This document shows, piece after piece, positions 35,626 to 46,801 of a stretch of 64,000 bases of DNA. The notes below the pieces were generated by a model. It was not told the origin of the DNA, did no database searches, and worked only from the letters and a program-made list of their open reading frames with translations. A program made the position numbers and the translations under genes. Positions within the stretch are counted from its first letter, which is position 1. Every line of letters starts with the position of its first letter. This DNA comes from Trametopsis cervina (lineage: Eukaryota > Basidiomycota > Agaricomycetes > Polyporales > Irpicaceae): positions 264,251 through 328,250 of the forward strand of contig MU278362.1 in NCBI GenBank assembly GCA_022385755.1. The letters run 5' to 3'.

Positions 35626-36206
35626 GGTCACTTGGACGACTGGCTATGAGGTGTGTACATCATGGCAATGTGGATCTGCCGGGACTAATATGTTCGTAGG
35701 TGGCTTCATCGGTGACCTGGGTCCAGCTACTCTCGCTATCCACATAGGCGCCCATTCTTAGAATACCTCAAGTCTATCTCATAATAGGACATATGTTTCG
35801 TACTGCATATATTAGAGTGTCTCAGATAGACTAAAGGATCCATCCGGTGGCGGGTGCGTGGGCCCTTACGTTCGTTTCGTCCATCTGAAGAACACCATGA
35901 AGGACGGTGTCCGGAGCAAGAGGTGACTCGAACTCCATAGAGCAGCGTCTTCATTGAAGTTGATTCTGTCCGCGTCCGCTAATTCCTTGTGCTCGTTTAC
36001 TGATCTTGTGAACAACATTCCTTCTCCGTGCCAACAGCGGTCATGAGACGCTGATAATCATAACAACCGTGACGGATCGAGGAAGCACAATGCAGGGTCT
36101 GGTTGCGTTACTCCAGTGCACGTTCGTGCAGAACTGCTATAAGTATTACGTCCATTTGGCTATGACTAGCCTCGAGGTCCCCGACGTATTCGGGCGCATC
36201 GCACTC
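35626..36206. other. Intergenic, no gene seen
   Basis: 3' flank of QCR6 and promoter of the phosphatase. Short frames only. Confidence 0.4.
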
Positions 36207-38007
36207 ATGGCACACACAGTCTGGTCGTGGCTTTTCGTTGCCTCTGTTGCAAGCGTTGCGACGGCCGCAACTCAGGCTCAAAACCCTGGTCTTGCATCAG
36301 CGAACGGTGTGTACAACGGGTCAAAGACACCATCCTCCCTGCCATGGAACACGTACAACTACTGCAACGCACCGCACGTCGTACCAGCGCATTATACCCT
36401 GCCTATCGCGAAAGGCGCCAAGCTGGTGTACGTGAACACGGTCATACGACACCACAAGGTGCGTGCCATCTGGTTCGCAGATCCTGATTAGGGCTAAATC
36501 GAGACGCCTCCCTGGCTGATAGCGCACACCTGACAATCTGTACCCGGGAGAGAATATGCTCAACACGCCGTGGGACTGCTCCGACTTTGAGCAGTTCAAC
36601 AGCGGCGGTCCCACCGGCGCGCGCGTGTTCCATAAGACGGAGGTGCCGGATTGGCATCCCTTCCTCTCTACTTTCTGGAACGGGACGTGCGATGAGGGAC
36701 AGCTCACGCGTGAAGGGCTCGACGATGCCGTTCAACACGGTCAGGTAGGTATCCAGCCTCTCGTGTGAACAGTGCCTGAGTATTTGCGGCAGGACTACTG
36801 GGCGATATATTCCGGGAAGCTCGGACTGCTCAAGTCCGTAAACGAACAGGACATTTTTGTGCGCACTTCAGTCGAGACGCGGACAATGCAAGTCGCCAGT
36901 GGCCTCCTCACCGGCTTCGACAAGTCTTTTGCGACCAAGGTCTTCCCCGTCACCACCCAGCCTTCTCCGGTAAGCACACAGACGGCACCGTAGGTTTTTA
37001 CATTCGCTTAAGATTTACTCCTATCCTCACAAAGATAGACTCCATCCCTCCAAGCTACCCGTGTCCGCACGCGAACGACGTTCGAAACGCATACCAGTCC
37101 GTCCCTGCGTGGACTGACCACCTCCAGGCCAACGCAGACCTCAAAGCCCGGCTAGACGCCATGCTCGGCACAGCAGGGCTCGCTGACTGGGCGTCCTGGT
37201 GTAGGTGCCCCACTTTCACGATACCTTCGATACCTGCTCACGCTGGGACGCAGACGACCATTTCTTCGACACCTTCACGTCGCGCACGTGTAGTGGCCAC
37301 GAACTCCCGTGTAACGCTACTGGCGCGTGCGTGAGCGAGACGGACGCGCTCAAGGTGTTTTCTATTGGCGACTTTGAATACAAGTGCGTGGCCTCCCCGT
37401 ACTTGCTGGGTCGGGCTTATGGGCGTACAACCTTGTTCTTGCTCGCTTACGTCTTTACTTTGTGCGGTTTGCTAGTTACATCTGGAACGCAGCCGTCAAC
37501 TCGACGACGTACAATCAGCTCACCTTCGGTCAGTGTCTCCATTAGCTCTCGACCGCCCTCGCACAGTTCTGACCGGCCTTGTATTCAATCTGATAACCGC
37601 CACCGTCGTGCAGGCGTGCTCCTCCAAGAACTCTCCCAAAATTTCCAACTCTTCAGGTCCGGCAAGGAGACGTTCAAGCTGCGATTCTTTGTAGGGCACG
37701 ACGGTACGATGGTCCGCCTCGCGTCCGCCCTGGGGTTCGGAAAGATCGCACCACTGCGCTGGCCCGCACTCGGGTCAGAAATCAACATGGAGGTGGGTTT
37801 CTCGCTCTATTCTATCTGCTTATTGTTGCTTGGAGTCAAAGCTAAGAACCGCGACCACAGGTGTGGAAGACGGGCAATGCACACTTTGTGCGGGTGCTGC
37901 ATGAAGGTACGGTCGTGCCGACGTTTGAGTGGATGCCTCTCGACGACTTCATCGCGTTGCTGAATGCGCAGATCGTCCCCAATCTGGTCGCGCAGTGTAA
38001 TTCGTAG
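36207..38007 (+). CDS. Histidine acid phosphatase, secretory, 441 aa
   Basis: Eight exons (36207-36458, 36523-36744, 36793-36969, 37035-37200, 37254-37383, 37476-37528, 37614-37792, 37861-38007) sum to 1326 bp. The start at 36207 gives a signal peptide (HTVWSWLFVASVASVATAA); a longer frame from 36069 would bury it. The phosphohistidine motif is VIRHHKRTPDN, formed exactly at the first splice, with His in place of the usual Gly of RHG. The distal catalytic HD is in VGHDGTMVRL. Several Asn-x-Ser/Thr sites and cysteines fit an extracytosolic protein. Members remove phosphate from phytate, sugar or other phosphomonoesters; the subgroup here resembles the branch-2 HAPs with RTP, so phytase activity should not be assumed. 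Confidence 0.85.
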
Positions 38008-38231
38008 TCCAAAATGAAATGAAAGAGGGTGCATGGTGATATGTCAAAGGAGAAGCAAGTAAATTGTATATACGTGTGTACAGATCGTACATGTACCCAA
38101 CGCTAGAGAGCAAGAACAAATTTCAAAAGATACGAAAGACAGATCTTCGCTAAAATACACCGACGCAAAGCACTCGCCGTGTCCATTTCCACCGACCCGC
38201 ACAGCCCTCAAAAAAAACACGCACGAACACA

Positions 38232-40489
38232 TTAGTAAAACTCAGTCGGGTTCCTCCACTCCGCATGCTCACACCCGTACCACTCGAGCCATTCGGCCGA
38301 ATGATACAGCGCGCGGCTCTTGGGCCACTCCTCGACGTGCACGACCTCTCCTCCTTGCCCTTCTTTCACAACGCCGTTTACTCCTTTCGCTGCTTCTGCG
38401 TGATCGACGGTGTAGAACGTGTCCTCGATGCGCGCGACGCGCACCATCGGGAAGCCGTGAGAGATCACGGCCACGACGTCCTCGACGTGGAATGAGGAGA
38501 GCCCGATGAAGCGTAGGTTGGGTGGGAGGCCGTTGCGCAGTTGCTGTCCAGATGTCCATGTCAGTGGTGTCCCTAGCAGGAGAAGGAGAAGGAGGAGGGG
38601 ATACTCACAGAGACGAAGCTGACCGGGTCACCCGCGGTCAACGAATGCAGCGACAACGTCGTCACGCCCCTCGGGACGAGCCACATCGCGACCGGCGCCG
38701 CCACGTCCTTGGGCAGCGTCACATTCAAGCTCTTCAAGCCCGTCAAACTGGGCAGTACACCCCACACGTTCGCATCATACCCCAAGCGTCTCTGCGCCCA
38801 ATCCGCATTGGGCACCGTAAGCTGCAGACTATGCAAATGCGTGCGTCCGCGCAAAAAATCCGTGAGCGCAGGGAATAGATCCGGGTCATGCGCGCACTGG
38901 CCGTGGAGCGCGAACGCGAAGTGTCTGAGGAACGGCAGGGCCTGAAGGTGATCTCTCAGCTGTGCAGACGCGCGGCACTCGAGGCTGACGTGCAGCCTCA
39001 AGCTCTCGAGCTGGACGCCGAGGCGCAGGATGTCCGCGAGCGCCGTGGCGTCCTGCGCGAGGGCGCCAGAGAAGTCGAGGTGCGTGAGGTTGCGGATGGC
39101 GAGGCGCTCGGAGGGGAAAGGCCAGGTTGGGTTCTGGAGGTGCACGGCGCGCAGGGAGGATTTGTTTTGGTGCAGGAAGGCGTAGACTTCGTCGGGCGGG
39201 CCGCCGGTGGCGGAGTAGGTGAATTGGTTGATGTGCTTGAATTTGGGGAAGCGCAGCTCGCCGGTGCCGTCTGTGGGGCTGTAAAGAGGTCATGTGAGAG
39301 GGTGTGAAGGGGAGAGGGAGGGAGGACGTACACGAGGGAGAGGCCGTAGAGCCTGTGATGCACGCTCTCGAGGATGCGCATGAATGATGCGATATCCTTC
39401 CATCTCATGCTGCAATGCACGTTGCGTAGGTTTGTAAGCTTGGGGAGTGCGTTCGCGAGGATGCCTGTGTGGTGGTTAGAAACTGTAGTCAAGCGAGTTG
39501 TGTACACCACGCACCCGTCTGGAATGTCATGGGGAAGATGTCCCTCCCGGGCACGAACAGACGCAGCGTCCTCACATGGAACGCAAACGACGGGTCGGTG
39601 ATGATGCGAGTGAGGATGTCGGCACTCCTTTGTGAGTGCTGTCTATCTGATGCTAGCCGCAACGGCAACGTGTACACATCAGCCTCAACAACACGCCGCA
39701 CAATAGCACGACCACTCACTGAAGTGTAGATCGATCTGGCGGAACAGAAGCTGGCTCGCTATCCTGGAGAGGACATGGGGGACGGAAAGAAGGGTTTTGA
39801 GGTCGCGGCGGGGGAGCGACAGCGCGATCTCGCGCCATATCTCTGTAGAGAACCCGGGCAGGTGGTTCGACTGCGAAACAAACACGACATGTCAGCAGCG
39901 GCGCCTGTCGCTCGGTGAGGGGGCGCAACGAGCGCACCTTGCGTTGCGCTGCACGACCCATCAGAGCTCGAGCTTCCGAATGGTCAGGATCCGCTCTAAG
40001 TATCGTTTCCAAGTCTGCAGACGGACACCGACAAGGCCGTGTTCAAGAACGGGGGGACCCAAAAAAGGAGAGTAGACGTCAGTTCTGGAACGACCGTGAC
40101 CATGGTCTGGACGGCTCCCGACCTTGATGTGCGCTCGTGTGCAAGTTGGCGGCGAGCCGAGCCTTTGCCCGGAGCAGGAGCGCCTTGTTCGAGAGCTCGG
40201 GCGACAGCTTGGGCAGGCGCAAGCACGACTCGGCGGCGTTCTCGATGAGGGCGCGGGACCTTCAATACAGAGTCAAAAAATGTGATACCGCGCATACATG
40301 CATATATCCGATGTGAGAAGCGCGCCCGGCGTGCGAAATGGAAAGAACAGGGGGGAACCCAATGACTGACCGCTCGAGATGGAGGTGCTGCATTGCATAG
40401 ATGAGCACGTCGACTTTTTGCGTGTCCGCGAGGTCTGTCGTGACATCGCGGATGCTGGCGTCGATGATCTTCGGGTTGAACACGCTCAT
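38232..40489 (-). CDS. TPR-like/F-box/LRR protein, copy 1
   Basis: Minus-strand gene starting MSVFNPKIIDASIRDV (exon 1 40371-40489; exon 2 40123-40259). The first 130 residues are a helical TPR-like repeat region (ALLLRAKARLAANLHTSAH, LETILRADPDHSEARALMGR), followed by the F-box FSTEIWREIALSLPRRDL and then irregular leucine-rich repeats (LTNLRNVHCSMRWKDI, LTHLDFSGALAQDATALADI, LESLRLHVSLECRASAQL, GVTTLSLHSLTAGDP). F-box proteins link substrates to SCF ubiquitin ligases through Skp1, with the LRR region binding the substrate. Two close paralogues lie at 46802 and 52871. The C-terminal exon has an insertion (AAKGVNGVVKEGQGGEVV) absent from them. No target is known. Confidence 0.8.
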
Positions 40490-41350
40490 GGCTCGCGAGG
40501 GCCCGGTTTTTTTGATTGGATTGGAGGCCGTTGCAGGAGCTCGAGTCCGGGGTGAGTCGAGAATGTTGGAACGAGCACTGGACGATTACGGTGACAGGCC
40601 GCGCCTGTTCTGGAGTTTCGTGCTGCTGTACTTCAGATATGCTTGTGAGATGGCAGGCACGGCGCTGCGATCGCCAATACACACCCACCTAGATTTGCTT
40701 GCGCACGCTGCGTTGCAGAGCTGTGGCAGCCTAGTTTTGCGACCTCGACTAACTCTTGAGATCGTGCTGTTTGAGAGACCGCCGCGGTAAGGGTAAGTAA
40801 TAACGGACTGTAGACGCCGTAATTAACACGTTCACCTGTACCGACACACCACCGGGGGGTTGCACCTACGACGAAGAGCCAAACAAGAACGACGAAGAAC
40901 AAGACAGAGAGCGTCGTGCTGTTGCCCGACGATGGTTTTGCAGAGACCAGAGGAAAAAACAAAGTGGCAGCTGGACGTGCGCTCAGTGTGCGGGCGTGCC
41001 CTCGACGCCGAGGGTGGTTCCCAGGGCGGCTCGGCCAATCTCCGATTGCCTTTGTTGGGTATTCGCCGCACCGGTTCTCATCAAGATCCATCACGTGGAT
41101 GCGGTTACTGGCACCGTTCCTGACTGTGGGGGTACGCGGGATCGCCGTTCTCCGCGGATGCAGATGCAGCGTCGGGGGGTGGCCTCAGACGAGGTGTAGA
41201 GTCGTTACTTTGTGTAGGAGTGTTGCAGAATGGCGTCCGCGGCGTAGCTTCTTCGGCAGGACACCAATAATGTTCACTTCAACAACCGCGCGGTTCTAGG
41301 GATCTCGTCAATTAATATTACACTGATTAACGACTACACAATGTGCAATA
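40490..41350. other. Upstream region of F-box copy 1
   Basis: Contains at about 40757-40795 the conserved block TTGAGAGACCGCCGCGGTA (reverse complement of the block before copies 2 and 3). No gene recognised in the rest. Confidence 0.5.
40757..40795 (-). promoter_or_regulatory. Conserved upstream block of F-box copy 1
   Basis: TACCGCGGCGGTCTCTCAA (minus strand) is shared with 46588 and 52658, before the paralogous genes. Conservation in non-coding DNA suggests a promoter element or simply common ancestry of the duplicated unit. Confidence 0.45.
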
Positions 41351-43079
41351 CTACGGCACAAGATCCAGAACCACGACCTTTCCATAGTTGTCTCCAAGGG
41401 CGACGAGCCCCCGCGTCTCGTCATAATCCATCGCCGTCCAGCTCGCACTCGGGTCATCCAGCGTCCACAGCTCTCTCAACCGCGACGGTATCTCTCCTGC
41501 CTCTCCTCCATCCCCATCCCCATCCGCACGGTTCCGGCTCTGCAAAACGCCCGCACACACTTCGGCGACCACGGCCTCCTTCTCGCCCACGAACGGATTG
41601 TGCTCCGATCCCTGTGCGCTGAACGCGTGCACGTCGAACTGCGTCAGGTCCGGGTACCACACAGGGCGGGGCCGGATCCATAGTGCGGTGCCGTGCGGGC
41701 CTAGGAGGATGTGTGGGTAGTGCAGAGGTCCGCCGGGGAACTTGCGAGTGCCATACTGCAGCGGCGAGAACACGTACGGGATCGCGTTCTCGTCCGGTGA
41801 CGCATTCGGGTCCGGTTCGAGCATGGTTGGTTGGTCGACCGGGAAGCTGTACAGCATGACGGATTGTACGCCCAATGCCCGTGGTTCGGTTGCATCCGGG
41901 CGCAGCACAACTGACAGCGGGAGTACCTCTGCCTTGTGGGCGATCGGAGGCGGAGGCGGCTGGGGACCCTGTGACATTGCAAAGGCTCTTAACTCATTAA
42001 AGGGATATCGTGCGATGGGGTAGAGAAGGGGGTTGTCCAGACCGGATTGTGTTGATGATTCGGGCAGGGTAGGGGCATACGCCTCAAGGGAGCACTGGCG
42101 CGCGACCAACGTACAGTACGGAGTCAACAGCACTTGTAGGCATCTGTGATGCTATAGTTTACCGATGGACATCAGCAAGTGCACGCATCGCGTGAGATTT
42201 TAGAAACGAACCCGAGACGGCCCCAGTGGTTCTTCAACGTTTCCGCGAAGCACCACCCTCGGCATCCCTTCCGCCCGCCAGTTAATCAGGTGCGTCTCGT
42301 TCCCATCGTTGCTGATCGCCAAGATGTCCCCCTGGAGAGCGATAACTCTGAAACGGCACTTGATGGTCCTTACGGGCGCAAATCTCGCGTCTTCCGAACG
42401 AACAGTAAGGACGTGTATGGCCTGCGTATTGCGGTGCATCGCGGTCACTGCGAGCGTCGGCCCATCTGATCCATCCGCTGCGGCCGAATTGACGGCGATG
42501 GTGGTCAAGACTACTCCTCTCGGAGACCACTGCGCTATCTTACGTGGGCGCGTCCGGGGGTCGGAGGGAGAGTACTGCGAGATGTCCCAGCAGATAAGAA
42601 CAGGCCAGGCTCCCCGCGAGACCGTGATAAGCCAGTCGGGGTGGGCAGGGACGAAGCGGACGTCGGATACGGGCATCGAGGAGCTCGCTAGGAACTCTGT
42701 GACCGCTAGTTTCGGACCAGGGGAGTGGGAGGACGGCGGGCTCAGCCAGAACTCGCCAAGACGGAAAGCGCGGCGGGTAAGCCGTTCGAGTTCTGCAGCA
42801 GATAGCGCATCGAGCGGGTGCGTCGATGGGAAGGGGAAGCCGCGGGCGAGTACGTGTTGGGTACAGGCGCTTCGCCAGATGGTGTGGACACGGGATAAGG
42901 CATGAAGACGGGTTGAGACCTGGCTCGGGGCGCATGTGAGTTAGCATTTCGTGACAATGCCGGGGACGGGGAATGACAGTACGTACCTGACGGATGACGA
43001 GGATCGCTGGGATAGTGAGAAAGGCGATGATGTCGATTAGGATCTCGTTTGGGAGGTCCGAGAGAGATGCTGCGGCCAT
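41351..43079 (-). CDS. F-box protein with beta-rich C-terminal domain, paralogue 1
   Basis: Exon 1 (42987-43079) encodes the F-box SLSDLPNEILIDIIAFLTIP; a second exon continues with AELERLTRRAFRLGEFWLSP, VRFVPAHPDWLITVSRGAWP, VLICWDISQY and the third, from about 42133, ends with LWTLDDPSASWTAMDYDETRG and KVVVLDLVP. Repeated WxT/W-D-like strands (LITVSRG...CWDIS, LALGDN...VVVLDL) suggest a WD40-like propeller. Likely an SCF substrate receptor of a lineage-specific family. The intron joining exons 2 and 3 could not be placed exactly. Tandem with a close paralogue 415 bases upstream. Confidence 0.75.
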
Positions 43080-43493
43080 GATCTTGGGTTTGGATGATAC
43101 AGCAGCTGCTGAATCGAATATGAGTTACTACTGCAAGATACTACGGGTGGGCGTGTGAACTGACCAGATGAGGGGTATGCTATATGGTCTGTTTCAACTT
43201 CCCATTATCTATGAAGGAAGATAGGCGGCCGGTCACAGGTTAGATGGTGCTGCTCTGCTTTCTGTGCGGATGAGCGCATCGCTAAGCGTTGTGGCGCAGC
43301 GCACGATCGGAGTATGAAACCATCTACTCGGCTCCAAGGTTAAGGTTAACATGCGATCACTCGCATAGATGAACTCACAGCTTACCAAAAAACTGTGAGC
43401 ATATTTCAGGACCGTGCCCATAGCCAGTAGAAGTTTTGGTATATTTGTTGTTTAGAACACGACAAGCACGCGCGAACACACACCGCTACACTG
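43080..43493. other. Intergenic, duplicated upstream region
   Basis: 43250-43460 shares words (GGATGAGCGCATCGC, GCGTTGTGGCGCAGC) with 45365-45560, the corresponding region of paralogue 2. Confidence 0.5.
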
Positions 43494-45178
43494 CTATGGT
43501 ACAAGATCGAGAACTATAACCTTGCCATGGTTGTCTCCGAGTGCAACGAGCCCCCTCGCCTCATCATAATCGATCGCCGTCCAGCTCGTATTCAGGTCGT
43601 CCAGCGTCCACAACTCCCTCAACCGCCGCGGCCCCTTTTCTCCCACCTCCTCCACCACCTCCTCCCCATCCCCATCCGCATAGTATTGGCTCAGCAGAAG
43701 GCCCGCACACACCTCAGCAACGATAGCCTCCTTCGCACCCACGAGTGCGTGATTCTCCGACCCCTGTGTGGTCGACGCGTGCACGTCGAACTGCGTCAGG
43801 CCCGTGTTGTGCGCGGGCCGCGGCCGGATCCACAGCGCAGTGCCATGCGGGCCTAGAAGGATGTCTCTGCAGCGCAGATGCCCGCGCGGGAAATCGCGCT
43901 CGCCATAGAGCAGAGGGGTGAACACGTGCGGAGTCCCTTCCTCTGTTGGCTGCTCGACCGGGATGACGTACATCTCGACGGACTGTACGTCCGACGTCCA
44001 TGGATTAGTGCTCTCTGAGCGTAGCACGACAGAGAGCGGCTGCGACCCGGACTTGTTGGCAGTTGGGGACGGGGGTGGGTGGGACATCGCGAATCCGTCT
44101 ATCCAGCCGAAGCCGTGCCGCGCGACGGGGTATTGAGTGTTGTCTTGACCAGAATTTAGTGGCAGGTCGAAGGACGATGGGGCGAACGCTTCAAGAGTGT
44201 GTGCACGTGCAACGAATGTGTAGTACGGGGAGATCAGCACTTGTAGGGCCCTGTTAGCCTACACATCATCAGTGGGCATTAGCGAATGTCCATACCATGT
44301 GAAATTTGAGGCTGTCAGCACACCTGGAAGTTTCTCCCTGATGGATCAATATGACCGCGAAGCACGATCCTCGGCATCTCTTCTATCTTCCAGTGCACCA
44401 GGTGCGTCTCGTTCACATTGTCGCTGATAACTAGCATGTCACCATGCAAACCCATGACTACGTACTGGCCCTCGATGTACGCCACGCGTTCGAAAGTTCC
44501 GTCAGCAGGCCGGATGACGAGGAGCTGCACGCTTCGCACGTCCCGGTACATCATCGACACTGCCAGAGTCGCTTCCTCCGAACCCTCTCCTACGGCCGAG
44601 TTGACAGCGATGTTAGTCAAAACCGCGCCCTGCTGCGACCACTCGGCTATCTTCTCCGTCTCGCGCACCGTGGGGTCGCATGAGGGGGAAGAGGTTAAGG
44701 AGGTGTCCCAGCAGGTGACTACCGGCCAGATACCCCGCGAGACGGTGATCAGCCAGTCTGGATGCGCAGGCACGAAGTGGACGTCTGACACCGTCATTCC
44801 TGAGTTCGCCGCAAACTCCACTACCGCCGCCGGCTTGGTGGAAGAAAACGTTAGGTTCAGCCAGAACTCGCCGAGACGGAAGGCGTGGCGGGTAAGCCGC
44901 TCGAGTTCAACGGCATCGAGCGCGTCGAGCGGGCGTGTTGACGGGAAGGGGAAGCCCCGAGAGAGAACGTGCCGCGTACAGGCGCGTTGCCAGATGATAT
45001 GTAGGCGGGATAGGGCGTAGAAGTGGGTTGAGACCTGTGTGGGACGTTAGTATGTGTGACGGTGCTGGGTAATAACACTGCGCACCTGCCGAGTGGCGAG
45101 GATCCCTGAGATGGGGAGAAACTCGATGATGTCGATGAGGACTTCGTTTGGGAGGTCCGAGAGAGATATGGCTGCCAT
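43494..45178 (-). CDS. F-box protein with beta-rich C-terminal domain, paralogue 2
   Basis: Starts MAAISLSDLPNEVLIDII at 45178 and parallels paralogue 1 along its length: VELERLTRHAFRLGEFWLNL, VHFVPAHPDWLITVSRG, VVTCWDTSLTSSPSC, MPRIVLRGHID, then the exon joined by an intron donor just after NFQV (near 44320) and reading LQVLISPYYTFVARAHTLEA to GLVALGDNHGKVIVLDLVP. Open reading frame is undisturbed. Probable F-box substrate receptor; binding partner unknown. The pair arose by tandem duplication, and a decayed third relative lies at 51789-52379. Confidence 0.75.
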
Positions 45179-45379
45179 GATCTTGGGTTAAAGTGCTAGA
45201 ATAGCTGCGGGGTCGGAGATGAGGCATAGAGGATGAGCCAGTGTCAGCGTACAAACTGACCGGCTGAGGTGTACGCCTTATATTTTGTTTCCACTTTCCA
45301 TTATTTGTGAAGGCAAGGTAGGTAGGTGACCGATCGAAAGTTGAGTGCTGTTTCACTCGTTCTGCGGATGAGCGCATCG

Positions 45380-45670
45380 CAGAACCACACTAAGCGCACT
45401 TGAGCGTTGTGGCGCAGCACATCCTCGGAGTTTGAATCCATCCACTCGATGCAAGATCATGGTGAATGCGAACACATCCAGCGATTCCACGGCTCATCGG
45501 AATGTGTGGATGTAGATGAGGTCGTGTCCATGGTCGGTAGAATTGGTGGTTACATCTTTGTTGTTTGGGCGGAAGACAAATATGCGCAAACAATTACCGC
45601 TAAAGCACCACTTCGACCCTCATCTTCTGCACGGCCGTCTATATACGAGCCCAGGGTTTCTGCTTTCCTA
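45380..45670 (+). repeat. Inverted repeat, left copy
   Basis: About 290 bases whose reverse complement recurs at 46210-46510; the same sequence also lies upstream of the neighbouring F-box paralogue (43250-43460). Confidence 0.6.
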
Positions 45671-46209
45671 CCTACATATGTCTGAAAATGCCCGTGCAAT
45701 GGACAATGTTCTCGGTCAGAGCGCGCACATCCCATCAACAGCGCACGTGCTTGCTTGGTCCGTGCACCATTCCCACGCGTCAGTCCCAATAAAATGCTCT
45801 CTTTCTGCGTTCCGATTTCCTTTGATTCTTCCACAACTTGAATCGCCAGTGATGACGAATTTCCCAGCAGCGAGATGAGCACGACCTGACGGCCCCCTGG
45901 GACGTCGTGGTCGGCGTTGACATCGCTCGTTCGGCTTTTAACCACCTTGTTACTTGTTAATAGGGACGGGCTTATTTGTGAGCTGAGGCGTTCACTGTGG
46001 AAGATGAATCTGTGTAGACAGTTTGTTATGTGACTGAGGTTGTGTACAATGAATTCATTTGATTGTCTGAGACTGGAAATCCTTTACCATGTAAACTTGT
46101 GCATTTTTCTTTGAGGTTGAGTCCGTACACAGCACGAATTAGAGTTGATGGTTTGTGTGCACTCTGGCTCGGAGTACCGTTGATGAATGTACAGACATTA
46201 TCCCATACA

Positions 46210-46510
46210 TTATAAGCCAAACATGCGCATGAAGGCAGAAAGTCTGGATTCATGTGTAGATAGCGTGCAGAAGATGAGGATGGAGGAGATGCTCCAATGG
46301 TTTGCCTGTCGCCGTCCGAAGCAACAAAAATGCCACAAAGATTGTGCTGTACTGATCATCGGCACGAGTATGGTCTATATCTGCACCTTCTGTTATCCTA
46401 CAAGGTCGCTGAATGTGCCATGGAATGGATCCCATTTATTGTGAGTGTGCCGAGTGGATAGTTTCAAACTCCGAGGATGGCCTGCGCCACAACGCTCAAG
46501 TGCGCTTAGT
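46210..46510 (-). repeat. Inverted repeat, right copy
   Basis: Reverse-complement partner of 45380-45670, marking the point about which F-box gene order is mirrored. Confidence 0.6.
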
Positions 46511-46584
46511 ATGGTCCCGCACTGCGCTCATCCACAAAACAAGCGAAAGTATATCACTGTGCCCACATCCAGCTACCACTTAAC

Positions 46585-46620
46585 CCCTACCGCGGCGGTC
46601 TCTCAACCAGCACGATCTTA
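46585..46620 (+). promoter_or_regulatory. Conserved upstream block of F-box copy 2
   Basis: CCCCTACCGCGGCGGTCTCT, nearly identical to 52655 and to the reverse complement at 40757, about 200 bases before the ATG. Confidence 0.45.
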
Positions 46621-46801
46621 GGCTATTCGAGGTTTGCAGAAGTATTGGCTGCGGCCGCTCTGTGACGCAACTTGTGCAAGCAGAGATAGGTGGGCGCGTG
46701 GTTGACGATCGCAGCACCGTACCTGCCCATCTCACGAGCATATCTGAAGTACAGTTACTGCAACGCCTCCCAATCAAATACTTTCTTCTACCTCGCAAGT
46801 C

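Larger units (their letters stand above)
45179..46801. other. Non-coding centre of the F-box cluster with an inverted repeat
   Basis: No gene recognised. 45380-45670 and 46210-46510 are diverged inverted copies of each other (shared ACTAAGCGCACTTGAGCGTT, CATCCTCGGAGTTTGAA and CCTCATCTTCTGCACG). 46585-46620 holds the conserved block before F-box copy 2. Confidence 0.55.

Noticed and set aside
36069..36206. Upstream in-frame start for the histidine phosphatase
   Set aside because: It would bury the signal peptide; the ATG at 36207 is better.
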